Of a stretch of DNA of 64,000 nt, positions 43,440 to 53,006 are shown in pieces (the first letter of the stretch is position 1; the number at the start of each line of letters is the position of its first letter). A model generated the notes under the pieces. The model ran no database searches. It was not told the origin of the DNA and saw nothing but the letters and a program-made list of their open reading frames with translations. The stretch is from Pseudomonas anguilliseptica (GTDB lineage Bacteria; Pseudomonadota; Gammaproteobacteria; Pseudomonadales; Pseudomonadaceae): positions 62,001 to 126,000 of the forward strand of contig NZ_JAEIOI010000006.1 in the NCBI RefSeq assembly GCF_021375795.1. Direction: 5' to 3'. A program made the position numbers and the translations under genes.

Positions 43440-45092
43440 TTATGCAGTGATCAAGGCCGCATCGACGATCTGCTGCGCCTCGCTGAAGATGCGCTGCAGG
43501 TGTGCCGCATCGCGGAAGCTCTCAGCGTAGATCTTGTAGATGTCCTCGGTGCCGGACGGCCGCGCGGCAAACCAGCCGCCCTCGCTGACCACCTTGATCC
43601 CGCCAATCGCCGCGCCGTTGCCCGGGGCCTTGTCGAGCACCTGGGTGATGGCATCGCCTGCCAATTCACGGCTGCTGATCTGCGCGGGCGAGAGTTTGCC
43701 CAGAGTTTTCTTTTGTGCGGGGGTTGCCGGCGCGTCTACGCGGTCGGCGTAAATGGCACCAAACTCATCGCTCAGGCCCTGATACAGCTCGCCGGGGTCA
43801 CGCCCACAGACGGCGGTCATCTCAGCGGCCAGCAGGGCCAGGGCGATGCCGTCCTTGTCAGTGGTCCAGACCCGGCCATCACGGCGCAGGAAGGTCGCGC
43901 CAGCGCTTTCTTCGCCGCCAAAACCCAGCGAGCCGTCGAACAGGCCGCCGGCAAACCATTTGAAGCCTACCGGCACTTCCTGCATGGGCCGGCCCAGGCG
44001 CGCGCTAACGCGATCGATCATCGCGCTGCTGACCAGGGTTTTACCCACCGCCGCGCTGGCGCTCCATTGCGGCCGGTGCTGGAACAGGTAATCGATGGCC
44101 ACACTGAGAAAGTGGTTGGCCGGCAGCAGGCCGACGCTCGGCGCGACGATGCCGTGGCGGTCGTAGTCGGTGTCGCAGGCAAACGCGATGTCGTAGCCGT
44201 TTTTCAGGCCAATCAGGCGCTGCATGGCGTGGCTTGAGGATGGGTCCATGCGGATCTGCCCGTCCCAGTCCAGGCTCATAAAGGCGAACTGCGGATCGAT
44301 GACCTGACTCACCACATCCAGATTCAAGCCGTATTGTTCGGCGATGCGCCCCCAGTAATGCACGCCCGCACCGCCCAACGGATCGACACCCAGGCGCAGG
44401 CCTGCCGCGCGAATCGGCGCGAAGTCGATGACATTGCCCAGATCATTCACATAGCCGGCGAGGTAATCGTATGCCTGCACATTGGCCGCCTGCCGCGCCT
44501 GCGCCAGGGGCATGCGCTTGACCTCACGCAGGCCGCTTTCAAGCAGGGCATTGGCACGGTTCTGCACCCAGGTGGTGATATCGCTGTCGGCCGGGCCGCC
44601 GTTGCTGGGGTTGTACTTGAAGCCGCCGCAGTCCGGCGGGTTGTGCGACGGGGTGATGACGATACCGTCAGCCAGGCCCGAGCTACGGCCCTGGTTGTGC
44701 ACCAGGATGGCCTGGCTGATGGCTGGTGTTGGGGTGAACTCGCCACCAGCGGAGATCATGGTCTGCACGCCATTGGCTGCCAGCACTTCAATCGCGCTTT
44801 CCAGCGCCGGGTGCGACAGCGCATGGGTGTCCGCGCCGATAAACAGAGGGCCACTGATGCCCTGAGCTGTGCGGTAATCGCAGATAGCCTGGCTGATCGC
44901 CAGCACATGAGTCTGGTTGAAGCTGTGCGCCAGGGAACTGCCACGGTGCCCGGAGGTGCCGAAGGCCACGCGCTGGCTGGCCACGCTGGGGTCCGGCTGC
45001 AGGTCGTAATAGGCCGCCAGCAACGCGGTTATGTCGGTCAACAAGGAAGCAGGAGCCGGCTGACCGGCCAGGGGATGAATACGCGCGCTCAC
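43440..45092 (-). CDS. pgm: Phosphoglucomutase (alpha-D-glucose-specific)
   Basis: The 550-residue enzyme interconverts glucose-1-phosphate and glucose-6-phosphate. It has the N-terminal [18 protein letters not shown], the phosphoserine loop [15 protein letters not shown] (about residues 146-160), the metal loop CDTDYDRHG and the sugar loop [17 protein letters not shown]. The start is probably GTG at 45092, with GGAG eight bases upstream; an ATG at 45170 would add an unrelated leader. It links glycogen and cell-surface polysaccharide synthesis to glycolysis. Confidence 0.94.
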   Translation of the reverse strand: MSARIHPLAGQPAPASLLTDITALLAAYYDLQPDPSVASQRVAFGTSGHRGSSLAHSFNQTHVLAISQAICDYRTAQGISGPLFIGADTHALSHPALESAIEVLAANGVQTMISAGGEFTPTPAISQAILVHNQGRSSGLADGIVITPSHNPPDCGGFKYNPSNGGPADSDITTWVQNRANALLESGLREVKRMPLAQARQAANVQAYDYLAGYVNDLGNVIDFAPIRAAGLRLGVDPLGGAGVHYWGRIAEQYGLNLDVVSQVIDPQFAFMSLDWDGQIRMDPSSSHAMQRLIGLKNGYDIAFACDTDYDRHGIVAPSVGLLPANHFLSVAIDYLFQHRPQWSASAAVGKTLVSSAMIDRVSARLGRPMQEVPVGFKWFAGGLFDGSLGFGGEESAGATFLRRDGRVWTTDKDGIALALLAAEMTAVCGRDPGELYQGLSDEFGAIYADRVDAPATPAQKKTLGKLSPAQISSRELAGDAITQVLDKAPGNGAAIGGIKVVSEGGWFAARPSGTEDIYKIYAESFRDAAHLQRIFSEAQQIVDAALITA

Positions 45093-45220
45093 AAAGACTC
45101 CGGAGAGGATAGGACCCAGCAAAGGTGCGCAGCTTAACAGGCCAAAGTGCCTAAACGCAGCGCCCCACACCGGGATTAGGCTATCCTTGCGCCCTTTTCC
45201 TTGACTGCAGGATGACCGCG

Positions 45221-45754
45221 ATGAAAGCCCAGCTTGAAGAACTGATCAGCAAAATAAGCTCGGGCTGCATGCTGGCCGAAGAAGTCACGCGCATCGCCGA
45301 TGAGGCCGCCCAGGCCTACGCCGACCCGCAGGCGTTTCTCGCCGCCAACCCGGACATCAATTACGACGACAGCTTCCCCATCCCGCTGGGCGAATGGGTG
45401 GTGGTCGGTAGCCTGCCGGAAACCGTGCTGTTCCAGGCCGACAGCTATGACGCGCTGTTCCAGCAGATCACCGAGTCCTTTGGCCCGCAAGTGAGCTTTG
45501 TGCTCAAACCCAAGCAACTGGTGAAGGTTGAACCGCTGAAAGCGCTGAACCGCATTCAGGTGCAACTGTCCAGCCTGTCGCCAGAAACCAAGGGCTATGT
45601 GTTGCTGGATTTCAGCGAACCGCTGGATGACGAGCTGCAAGCCGTACTGGTGTACAGCACAGACCTGGCTCGGGTGATGGAACTGGCAGTGGAGGTCGGC
45701 ATCTACGCCGCACCAGCCTACGAGGCGCTAAAAGCTGCGCACGAAGCCGAATAA
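45221..45754 (+). CDS. Conserved-looking protein of unknown function
   Basis: The 177-residue, acidic, soluble protein begins [21 protein letters not shown] and contains [21 protein letters not shown] and [23 protein letters not shown]. No known domain is recognised, and there is no signal or membrane segment. The ATG at 45221 is chosen because AGGA lies eight bases upstream; an ATG at 45212 is possible. It is divergent from pgm, and its stop lies 18 bases before the convergent anti-sigma gene. Confidence 0.75.
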   Translation: MKAQLEELISKISSGCMLAEEVTRIADEAAQAYADPQAFLAANPDINYDDSFPIPLGEWVVVGSLPETVLFQADSYDALFQQITESFGPQVSFVLKPKQLVKVEPLKALNRIQVQLSSLSPETKGYVLLDFSEPLDDELQAVLVYSTDLARVMELAVEVGIYAAPAYEALKAAHEAE

Positions 45755-45772
45755 GACGCGAAGTCAGGTCAG

Positions 45773-46006
45773 TCAGGAATTATTGCGGCGCCACTCGGCC
45801 AGCTTGGCGGCCAACTGATCGAGTTCGGCGCTTTGCCCCGGCGGCAGTTGCCGCAGCACCGCCTGGCTCAGGCGCATCTGCTTGATAAACCGTCGGCAAT
45901 GCTGACACATGGCCAGATGCAGACGCACCGACATGCGTTTACGCAGGCCTAGCTGGCCATCGAGAAAATCGCTGGAGTGGGCAACCAACTCCTTACAGCT
46001 CAACAT
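45773..46006 (-). CDS. Zinc-finger anti-sigma factor (ZAS type, short)
   Basis: The 77-residue protein has the ZAS pattern: CKELVAHSSDFLDG then RLHLAMCQHCRRFI, giving H-x3-C-x2-C with an upstream Cys/His. It has no membrane segment. Such proteins hold an ECF sigma factor inactive until the zinc site is oxidised or disrupted. Its start overlaps the sigma gene by 7 bases, so the two proteins are made together. Confidence 0.9.
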   Translation of the reverse strand: MLSCKELVAHSSDFLDGQLGLRKRMSVRLHLAMCQHCRRFIKQMRLSQAVLRQLPPGQSAELDQLAAKLAEWRRNNS

Positions 46007-46614
46007 TGGCCAGTCTCCTCAAAATGCTCCAGGGTGGCGAATACCTTGAGACGCGCTCGGTGCAACAGCACCCGCACATTGGAGAGTGAGACGTCTAAAA
46101 CATTACAGATTTCTTCCAGCTCCAAGCCTTCACGTTCACGCAAGTGCAACACACTGCCTTGCAGCTCGGACAAACTGGCTAAGGTTTTCTCCAGGCACTC
46201 ACGCAACTCGTCCTCAGTGAGCAACGCATCCGGGGAGTCGTGGTGCCAGGCATGCGGTGCCAACAACCAGTGGCCGTCACCGCTGAAGCGTTCATCCCCG
46301 ACAGTACCGTGGGGTGAAGGGATGTCATCCAGCAACACTTCACGCCGGTTGTGCTTCAGTCGGGTTTTTGCGGTATTGGCGGTGATGGTCAGCAGCCAGG
46401 TCTTCAAGCTGGAGCGTGCCTGAAAACCATCGAGGTTGCGCACCACGGCCAGCCAGGCGTCTTGCACCACTTCATCGGCATTGCGGCTGCCGACAATGGC
46501 AAAGGCCACCGCGCGCATCGCCCCCTGATAGGTGGCGACCAGCTCGCGGTAGGCCTTTTGCTCACCGGCGCGTAAACGCGTGAGCAGCGCCTGATCGGCC
46601 GGGTAATCCATCAA
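46000..46614 (-). CDS. ECF-family RNA polymerase sigma factor
   Basis: The 204-residue protein has sigma region 2 (about residues 22-90: [27 protein letters not shown], then [16 protein letters not shown]) and region 4 (about 135-195: [41 protein letters not shown]). It lies between the KAS III gene and the anti-sigma gene, overlapping both by a few bases. The three-gene order resembles PA3286-PA3285-PA3284 in P. aeruginosa. Its target promoters are unknown; a -35 of the AAC type may be expected for this class. Confidence 0.93.
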   Translation of the reverse strand: MMDYPADQALLTRLRAGEQKAYRELVATYQGAMRAVAFAIVGSRNADEVVQDAWLAVVRNLDGFQARSSLKTWLLTITANTAKTRLKHNRREVLLDDIPSPHGTVGDERFSGDGHWLLAPHAWHHDSPDALLTEDELRECLEKTLASLSELQGSVLHLREREGLELEEICNVLDVSLSNVRVLLHRARLKVFATLEHFEETGQC

Positions 46615-47738
46615 TGTTTGCGCAGGATCACGCTACCAATCGAGTAACCCGCACCGAACGAGCTGAGCACACCCAGAGCGCCGCTCGGCAAGTCTTCCTG
46701 GTATTTGTGCAGGGCAATCACCGAACCGGCCGAACTGGTGTTGGCGTAGGTGTCGAGAATCACCGGCGCTTCGCCTGGCTCAGCATCACGGCCGAGCAGC
46801 TTGCGCGCGATCAGCAGGTTCATATTGAGGTTGGCCTGGTGCAGCCAGAAGCGCTTCACATCGCCGACGTTCAGCTTGTTCTCGGCCAGGTGCGCGGCAA
46901 TCAGCTCGGCAACCATCGGGCAGACATCCTTGAATACCTTGCGGCCTTCCTGGACGAACAGCTTGTCACGGGCGCCAACGCCCTCTTCCGCACAGCGGTT
47001 GAGGAAGCCGAAGTTGTTGCGGATGTTATTGCTGAACTGGGTGATCAGCTTGGTGCCGACGATATCGAACTGATAATTCGAGGTGGCTTGGTCGGCACGC
47101 TCGATAATCACCGCCGTGGCGGCGTCACCGAAGATAAAGTGGCTGTCGCGGTCACGGAAGTTCAGGTGGCCGGTGCAGATTTCCGGGTTGACCATCAGGA
47201 TCGCGCGGGCCTGGCCCAGCTGCACACTGTTGGCCGCAGCCTGGATGCCGAAGGTGGCCGAGGAACAGGCCACGTTCATGTCATAGCCGAAACCTTGGAT
47301 GCCCAGCGCGGCCTGCACTTCAATCGCCACTGCCGGGTAGGCGCGTTGCAGGTTGGAGCAGGCGACGATCACGCCGTCGATATCCGCCGCCGTTTTGCCG
47401 GCACGCGCCAGGGCGTCCTTGGCAGCGCCTACGGCCATTTCGCAGAGGATGCCCCAATCTTCGTTACTGCGTTCCGGGATGCGTGGCGCCATGCGTTTGG
47501 GGTCGAGGATACCGGCCTTGTCCATGACAAAGCGGCTCTTGATGCCGGAGGCTTTTTCAATAAAACCGCTGCTCGACTCGCTCAGCGCTTCGACTTCACC
47601 GCTGGCGATGGCCGCCGCGTTTTCGGCATTGAACTGCTGTACATAGGTGTTGAACGACTCGACCAACTCATCGTTGGAAATACTGTTAACCGGGGTATAG
47701 AGGCCGGTACCACTGATCACGACGTTATGCACAGTCAT
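46611..47738 (-). CDS. Beta-ketoacyl-ACP synthase III (FabH2-like)
   Basis: The 375-residue thiolase-fold enzyme has the catalytic Cys in [17 protein letters not shown] (about residue 158), then [20 protein letters not shown], the His in [13 protein letters not shown] and the Asn in [11 protein letters not shown]. It resembles P. aeruginosa PA3286, which condenses medium-chain acyl-CoA with malonyl-ACP, feeding beta-oxidation products into fatty-acid synthesis. It overlaps the ECF sigma gene by 4 bases, an unusual pairing of lipid synthesis with a sigma factor. Confidence 0.93.
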   Translation of the reverse strand: MTVHNVVISGTGLYTPVNSISNDELVESFNTYVQQFNAENAAAIASGEVEALSESSSGFIEKASGIKSRFVMDKAGILDPKRMAPRIPERSNEDWGILCEMAVGAAKDALARAGKTAADIDGVIVACSNLQRAYPAVAIEVQAALGIQGFGYDMNVACSSATFGIQAAANSVQLGQARAILMVNPEICTGHLNFRDRDSHFIFGDAATAVIIERADQATSNYQFDIVGTKLITQFSNNIRNNFGFLNRCAEEGVGARDKLFVQEGRKVFKDVCPMVAELIAAHLAENKLNVGDVKRFWLHQANLNMNLLIARKLLGRDAEPGEAPVILDTYANTSSAGSVIALHKYQEDLPSGALGVLSSFGAGYSIGSVILRKH

Positions 47739-48026
47739 TCCTCTTGTTCTTCGCCGCAGGCAGCGGCCAGTTATGCAATGCGCCCAGGGCTATGCGGCCA
47801 TGGGCAAAAATGGGCTGACAGGCTCAGCAAACTCGATCCATGAAACGTCCTGTTACGGGCTTCGGAGTTTGCCACAGCCAGGGGGCGTTCGTCCGCTCAG
47901 CACGTCAGGCCGATTGCAACAAGCGGTCGGCTATTGAGGCAAAGATGCTCGCAACGTCGCGCAAGACACATCCCGCCAACGCCCTCGCACTGGCGCTTGA
48001 ACCGCCTCACCCATCCGGGCGATAGA

Positions 48027-48044
48027 GGATTGTCGGACAATCTA
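48027..48044. repeat. Short inverted repeat before the lipase-like gene
   Basis: The string aggattgt / acaatct-like arms around 'cg' (gattgtcggacaatc) form a small palindrome 38 bases before the start codon, in a position for an operator. The rest of the 344-base spacer 47739-48082 shows no gene or recognised element. Confidence 0.35.
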
Positions 48045-48082
48045 TATGCTCGCCTTTCCCAATAACAAGAAAGGGTTTCGCC

Positions 48083-49156
48083 ATGCGCAAGCTGCTGCTA
48101 TTGCTGATGCTGAGTTTTACCTCCCTGAGCCATGCCGCCGTGGGTGTGTTCCCCGACAGCACCTTCCAGAACCTCGACCATGGCCTGTACTGGTTCGGTT
48201 ATGGCGACAGCTGGCAGAAGGCCGTGCCCGGGCAGAGCAATGCCTATTACGTGGCCAGCAAGCCGACGCTGATCTATATCCACGGTTGGCAGAATGGCTC
48301 GACGCAGAAGAAGAACCGCGAAACTTTCAACCGCAAGGATGCTGGCGGACCCGACCTGGACCTGGCCAACGCCTGGCTGGCGGCGGGCTACAACGTCGGC
48401 GTGTTGTACTGGAACCAGTTCGCCGATGAAGGTGAAGTGAAGGACGCCGAAGCCAAGATCTGGACCGCCAGCGGCCCACGCGCCATGCGCTGGCGCAACA
48501 GCAGCGGGGTTTACAGCACAGGCCCAACTCAATCGGCCAGCGACCTGTTGTTCAACAGCTACAAAGCCAACCTGGCTGGCTACAGCGGCAGCAATATCCG
48601 CATTGCCGGACATTCGCTGGGCAACCAGATGGCCATCGTGCTGACCAAGAAAATCAGCGATGCGGTCAGCGCCGGTACGGTTAACAGCAAACTGCTGCCC
48701 AAGCGCGTTGCCCTGCTCGATCCCTTCTACTCCAACAACGCGAAAAGCTATCTGGGTAACAAATGGGTCGGCGAAGTCTGCCGCACCTATGTCAGCGAGC
48801 TGAAAACCAAAGGCGTGATCTTCGAGACCTACCGCACCTCCGGAGCCAGCAGCACCGGTTTTATCGGCGACAGCAACACCGGGCTGATGAACATGACCGC
48901 CTTCAGCGAACTCAAGCCCTGGTACTTCAACGCCACACAGCTGACCGAGAAACACAATGCAGCAGTCTGGCACTACCTGTGGTCGTTCAGCAGCAACCCG
49001 CCACTGATCAGCGGCACCAGCAACCAGGCCGCCTCGGCGAAAACCAGCGACAGCCGCATCACTACTCTGATGAACGGCAGCAAGAAACTGGTGCAGGACC
49101 AGGGCGCCTACAGCAAGGAGCCGTCCGACGACAACTTCAAGGAGGCCAATCGCTGA
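48083..49156 (+). CDS. Secreted lipase-like alpha/beta hydrolase
   Basis: The 357-residue protein has a signal peptide (KLLLLLMLSFTSLSHA), so it is exported. The oxyanion-type TLIYIHGWQNGST (about residues 62-74) and the nucleophile elbow RIAGHSLGNQMAIV (about 172-185) mark a lipase or esterase fold. The Asp and His of the triad are probably in LLDPFYSNN and the HNAAVWHYLW region. The substrate is unknown. A purine-rich AAAGGG lies before the ATG. Confidence 0.85.
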   Translation: MRKLLLLLMLSFTSLSHAAVGVFPDSTFQNLDHGLYWFGYGDSWQKAVPGQSNAYYVASKPTLIYIHGWQNGSTQKKNRETFNRKDAGGPDLDLANAWLAAGYNVGVLYWNQFADEGEVKDAEAKIWTASGPRAMRWRNSSGVYSTGPTQSASDLLFNSYKANLAGYSGSNIRIAGHSLGNQMAIVLTKKISDAVSAGTVNSKLLPKRVALLDPFYSNNAKSYLGNKWVGEVCRTYVSELKTKGVIFETYRTSGASSTGFIGDSNTGLMNMTAFSELKPWYFNATQLTEKHNAAVWHYLWSFSSNPPLISGTSNQAASAKTSDSRITTLMNGSKKLVQDQGAYSKEPSDDNFKEANR

Positions 49157-49229
49157 TTACCATGCGCCGCCCAGGTTGATCGTGATGGCCGTGCGACTCA
49201 AGTCGGCTTGACTATCCGGGCACAGCATG

Positions 49230-49281
49230 AAAAAACAGAGGCACGCAGGGCCGCGCAAGGCCCTGCACTCCCCCGCCTCTG
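49230..49281 (-). terminator. Minus-strand-oriented terminator upstream of the LysE gene
   Basis: On the minus strand CAGAGGC (49281-49275) pairs with GCCTCTG (49242-49236), enclosing a second GCAGGGCC/GGCCCTGC stem, and is followed by TTTTTT (49235-49230). No minus-strand gene ends here; on the plus strand the stem lacks a T-run but may still help end the hydrolase transcript. Confidence 0.65.
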
Positions 49282-49293
49282 GATACCTGTCTT

Positions 49294-49905
49294 ATGGCCC
49301 TGCATACCTGGCTGCTCTTTGTTACAGCGGTGTTCGGCCTGGCGTTGACGCCCGGCCCCAACGGCCTGCTCGCCCTCAGCCATGGCGCACTGTATGGCCA
49401 TCGCAAAACCCTGTTCACAGTCAGTGGCGGCGTGCTCGGTTTTACCCTGCTGATGGCCTTGTCGATGCTCGGCATCGGCACCTTGCTGCAAGCCTCGGCA
49501 CAGGCACTGACCATTCTCAAATGGCTCGGCGGCGCCTACCTGATCTGGCTGGGCATTCAACTCTGGCGCGCGCCACCTCTGCACCTGAGCATGGCCGAGA
49601 AAGCCGAGGCGCAAAGAGACCTCAAACTGTTCCGTCAGGGTCTGCTGTCGGCACTGTCCAACCCCAAGGTAATCCTGTTCTTCGGCGCGTTTCTGCCGCA
49701 ATTTCTCGACCCACGCGGTGACCTCTGGCTGCAGTTCGCCATCATGGCGCTGACCTTTGCCGTGGTCGAAGGCAGTGTCGAATACCTGCTGGCACGCATG
49801 GCCCATCGCGTTCGGCCCTGGCTGCAACGCAGTGGCAAAGGCTTCAACCGTTGCTGCGGCGGGTTGTTTGCACTGATGGGCGCCGCCCTGCCGATGACCC
49901 GCTGA
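49294..49905 (+). CDS. LysE/RhtB-family amino-acid exporter
   Basis: The 203-residue protein has five to six membrane segments and the family start TAVFGLALTPGPNGLLALSHGALYG (about residues 10-34), then LGGAYLIWLGIQLWR and GLLSALSNPKVILFFGAFLPQF. Such exporters release amino acids or analogues. It ends 29 bases before the solute-binding protein gene, so the two may be co-transcribed. Confidence 0.93.
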   Translation: MALHTWLLFVTAVFGLALTPGPNGLLALSHGALYGHRKTLFTVSGGVLGFTLLMALSMLGIGTLLQASAQALTILKWLGGAYLIWLGIQLWRAPPLHLSMAEKAEAQRDLKLFRQGLLSALSNPKVILFFGAFLPQFLDPRGDLWLQFAIMALTFAVVEGSVEYLLARMAHRVRPWLQRSGKGFNRCCGGLFALMGAALPMTR

Positions 49906-49934
49906 ACCGTCTCGGCCAGACAGGACCCGCCCCG

Positions 49935-50663
49935 GTGCTCAAGCTGTTGCCCGCACTGCTGTTGCTCGTCTTGAGCCACAACGCATACGCCGAAGAACGG
50001 GCGCTGCGTTTCTCGATCAACGACAGTTGGGCCATGCCCATGGTGCACATCGAAAACGGCCAGGCCGTGGCTGGCATTCTCGTTGACCTGCAACAGCGTC
50101 TGGCAGCCAAGGTGGGGCGCGATGCTGAACTGTTGGTGATGCCACGCCTGCGCGTACAACATGCACTGGATAACGGCGAAATCGATGTGCGCTGCTACGT
50201 CAGCCCGAACTGGGTCAACGGTGGCCACTACCGCTATATCTGGAGCCTGCCCTTTATGACCCAGCGCGATGTGCTCGTCGGCACCCGCGAAGCAAATCTG
50301 CAAGCCGAACAACTGTATGGCGAGCGCCTAGGCACCGTACTCGGCTTCGCCTATCCACGCCTGGAGCCGCTGTTCGCCAGCGGCCAGTTGCAGCGCGAAG
50401 ACGCCCGCACCCAGGACCTGGCGCTGCTCAAACTGAGCGCTCACCGTTACCAGTACGCCATCAGCAATGAACTCTCGCTGCACTGGTTCAACCGCCAGCA
50501 ACCCACAGGACAGAAGCTACACATCCTCAGTGAAATAGCCTCAGACCCGATTGCTTGCATTATCCGCGACGCCCCCGACGTCCCCACCACAGCCCTGCTG
50601 CGTGCCATGGTGCAGATGAAACAGGCTGGCGAGTTCGACGAGCTGCTGGCGCGCTACCGCTGA
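49935..50663 (+). CDS. Periplasmic solute-binding protein (family 3-like)
   Basis: The 242-residue protein has a signal peptide (LKLLPALLLLVLSHNAYA) and a type II periplasmic binding fold of the amino-acid-binding family: LRFSINDSWAMPMVHIENGQ, GILVDLQQRLAAKVG and the C-terminal helix block. No permease or ATPase lies nearby, so it may be an orphan sensor or use a shared transporter. The start is read as GTG at 49935, which gives a clean signal peptide; an upstream ATG at 49851 overlaps the LysE gene. Confidence 0.8.
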   Translation: MLKLLPALLLLVLSHNAYAEERALRFSINDSWAMPMVHIENGQAVAGILVDLQQRLAAKVGRDAELLVMPRLRVQHALDNGEIDVRCYVSPNWVNGGHYRYIWSLPFMTQRDVLVGTREANLQAEQLYGERLGTVLGFAYPRLEPLFASGQLQREDARTQDLALLKLSAHRYQYAISNELSLHWFNRQQPTGQKLHILSEIASDPIACIIRDAPDVPTTALLRAMVQMKQAGEFDELLARYR

Positions 50664-50690
50664 GCCAGTAACAAGCGCCACGCCAATGGC

Positions 50691-52025
50691 TCAAGCCACC
50701 GGCAGTGGCGCAACATCCGGAGAAGTCGCAACGTCATCCAAGCCCTGCTCCTCAGGTTGGCCATTCCAGACCTGCAACGGCCGTTCGGCATCGCTCAGCA
50801 GCCAACCACTGCGCCCACCTACCAGGGTGCTGACTGCATGGGCGCGGCCTAGCGGGTTGTGCCGCGCCAGCAGCAACACACTGTCACGCAACCAGGCCAG
50901 GCTGCGGCTGTGGGATTGGAACAGCGGAGTCAGCAAGCGGCTGGCTTGGCGGTAATAACGCAGGTGATCACGCCGGCTGCTGGCGTAGGCGGCGAATACC
51001 GCTGACCAGTCGCAGTCGCTTGGCGTGCGTTGTGTGGTGACGGCTGCGGATAAAGCTGCCGCATCCACCAGGGCCATATTCGCGCCCTGGCCGAGCTGCG
51101 GGCTCATGGCATGGGCGCAGTCGCCGATGGCGATTACCCGGCCATCGTGCCACTGCTGCATGCGCACATCGGCATACACCGCCTGGCTCAGTTGCTCGGG
51201 ACGTTCGATCAGCTCAACAAAGGGTTCAGCAGCGCTGCCGGCCAGTTGCAGCACCTGGGCTTTCCAGGCAGCCAGGCCGGCTTCACGCCAGGCGTCGAAC
51301 TGCGCCACCGGCAGGCTCCAGAATAGGCTGCTCAGAGGCTGCTCGCGATTATCGTGAGTACGCCCGGTGGGCATGATGCCGAACATCTGCGCGCAGTCCC
51401 GATACCACTGGCGTAGGTCCGTGGCATCCGGTGCGGTTGGTGACAAAGCCGGGGTCGGCACAATGCTCCACAGCGCGCCCCAGGGATAAGGCTGCAGCCA
51501 CTGCTTGACCTGCATCTGCCCGCGCAGGGCCGAACGCACGCCGTCAGCCAGCACCAGCGCGGCAAACTCGCCGAATGGCTGCTCGACGCCCTGTTCGTCC
51601 TGGCGATACAGCTGCACATGGTTGCCGTGTTGGCTGAAGCGGCTGATATGCACGCCGGTTTCAATCTGCACACCCGCCTGCCGCGCCGCGTTGAGCAAGG
51701 CTGTGAGCAATACGCTGCGGTGAATGCCCATGCCGAAACTGCCGGGCTGCCAATGCGCGTAACGGGTATCGAGAATCACCCGGCCAGTAGCCGAAGTACC
51801 GTACAAACGACTGACAGGAGCGCCCAGGCCGCTGCACTCGGCAAACAGTCCCAGCTGCTGCAAAACCGCCAGCCCCGAAGGTTGCAACAACACCCCGGCA
51901 CCGACCGGCTGCAGCTGCGGCACCCGCTCCAGCAGGCGCACGCTGAACCCCTGGCGGGCGAGGAACAACGCTGTGGCCAACCCCGCCGTACCAGCCCCGA
52001 CAATGGCAATCGGCAATCCCTTCAC
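50691..52025 (-). CDS. FAD-dependent aromatic-type monooxygenase
   Basis: The 444-residue flavoprotein has the dinucleotide motif IAIVGAGTAGLATALFLARQG (about residues 6-26), the DG motif ALVLADGVRSALRG, and the GD motif IGDCAHAMSPQLGQGANMALVDA. This is the salicylate-hydroxylase/UbiH class, which hydroxylates aromatic rings with NAD(P)H and oxygen. The C-terminal ~60 residues are extra. The substrate is unknown; quinone, antibiotic and aromatic-acid modification are all possible. Confidence 0.9.
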   Translation of the reverse strand: MKGLPIAIVGAGTAGLATALFLARQGFSVRLLERVPQLQPVGAGVLLQPSGLAVLQQLGLFAECSGLGAPVSRLYGTSATGRVILDTRYAHWQPGSFGMGIHRSVLLTALLNAARQAGVQIETGVHISRFSQHGNHVQLYRQDEQGVEQPFGEFAALVLADGVRSALRGQMQVKQWLQPYPWGALWSIVPTPALSPTAPDATDLRQWYRDCAQMFGIMPTGRTHDNREQPLSSLFWSLPVAQFDAWREAGLAAWKAQVLQLAGSAAEPFVELIERPEQLSQAVYADVRMQQWHDGRVIAIGDCAHAMSPQLGQGANMALVDAAALSAAVTTQRTPSDCDWSAVFAAYASSRRDHLRYYRQASRLLTPLFQSHSRSLAWLRDSVLLLARHNPLGRAHAVSTLVGGRSGWLLSDAERPLQVWNGQPEEQGLDDVATSPDVAPLPVA

Positions 52026-52107
52026 GACCCGTCTCCGTTAGTAAACCGAGCGGATTCTACGCCTCTAGCCGATAAACACAGCCAGCCCGATCACAGGATG
52101 AACAGCG

Positions 52108-52866
52108 TCAAAGGAACATGCCACCCGAAGCCTCTATTCGCTGCCCGGTAATCCAGCGTCCGCCATCGCTTAGCAGCATGGCAATCGCACCACCAATATC
52201 GTCTGGCAGGCCGACTCGGCCCAGGGCCGTATTGGCCGCAATAAAGGCATTGACCTGGCTGTTGTCGCGCACCACGCCGCCGCCAAAGTCAGTCTCGATA
52301 GCGCCGGGAGCCAGTACGTTGACGCTGATCCCGCGCGGGCCCAGCTCCTTGGCCAGGTAGCGTGTCCACACTTCGATACCACCTTTCATCGCTGCATAGG
52401 CTGCATAACCCGGCAGACTGAAACGCGCCAGACCGGTAGAAATATTGACGATGCGCCCCTGCTCGGCGAGCAGCGGCAGCAATTGCTGAGTCAGGAAGAA
52501 CGGCCCCTTGAGCTGGATATTCACCAGCTGATCGAACTGCGCCTCAGTGGTTTCGGCAAAGCTGGCGTGAATACCGATACCGGCGTTGTTGATCAGAAAG
52601 TCGAAATCGCTGCGGCCGAAGGTGCTCTGCAGCCCCGCCGTCACTGCTGCGGCAAACCCGGAAAAGCTGCTGCTCTGGCTGACATCCAGTTGCAGCATCA
52701 GCGCACGCGCGCCGAGTTGTTCGATCTCAACCGCTAGGCTCTGCGCATCCGCCGCCTGGCTGTGATAGGTGCCGATGATGTCGATGCCCTGGGTCGCCAG
52801 ATGCAGGGCGGTGTTGCGCCCCAGGCCGCGGCTGGCGCCAGTAATCAGTGCGAGTTTACGAGTCAT
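52108..52866 (-). CDS. SDR-family oxidoreductase
   Basis: The 252-residue short-chain dehydrogenase has TGASRGLGRNTALHLA (about residues 8-23), NNAGIGIH, and the catalytic Tyr/Lys in AAYAAMKGG. The end, WITGQRIEASGGMFL, is typical of classical SDRs. The substrate is unknown. It is divergent from a LysR gene with a 140-base spacer, so that regulator probably controls it. Confidence 0.92.
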   Translation of the reverse strand: MTRKLALITGASRGLGRNTALHLATQGIDIIGTYHSQAADAQSLAVEIEQLGARALMLQLDVSQSSSFSGFAAAVTAGLQSTFGRSDFDFLINNAGIGIHASFAETTEAQFDQLVNIQLKGPFFLTQQLLPLLAEQGRIVNISTGLARFSLPGYAAYAAMKGGIEVWTRYLAKELGPRGISVNVLAPGAIETDFGGGVVRDNSQVNAFIAANTALGRVGLPDDIGGAIAMLLSDGGRWITGQRIEASGGMFL

Positions 52867-53006
52867 ATGCGTGCTCCTTCAGTTGACTAGCAGTGCCGTG
52901 GTTGAAATCAGTGAGCACAGGTTATTGCTCGCTTTAAGCTGGATAAACTCAGCAAAATTGAAAACACTGATCATCATTCACGAACAATCCAGCGGAGCGC
53001 CTGCCC

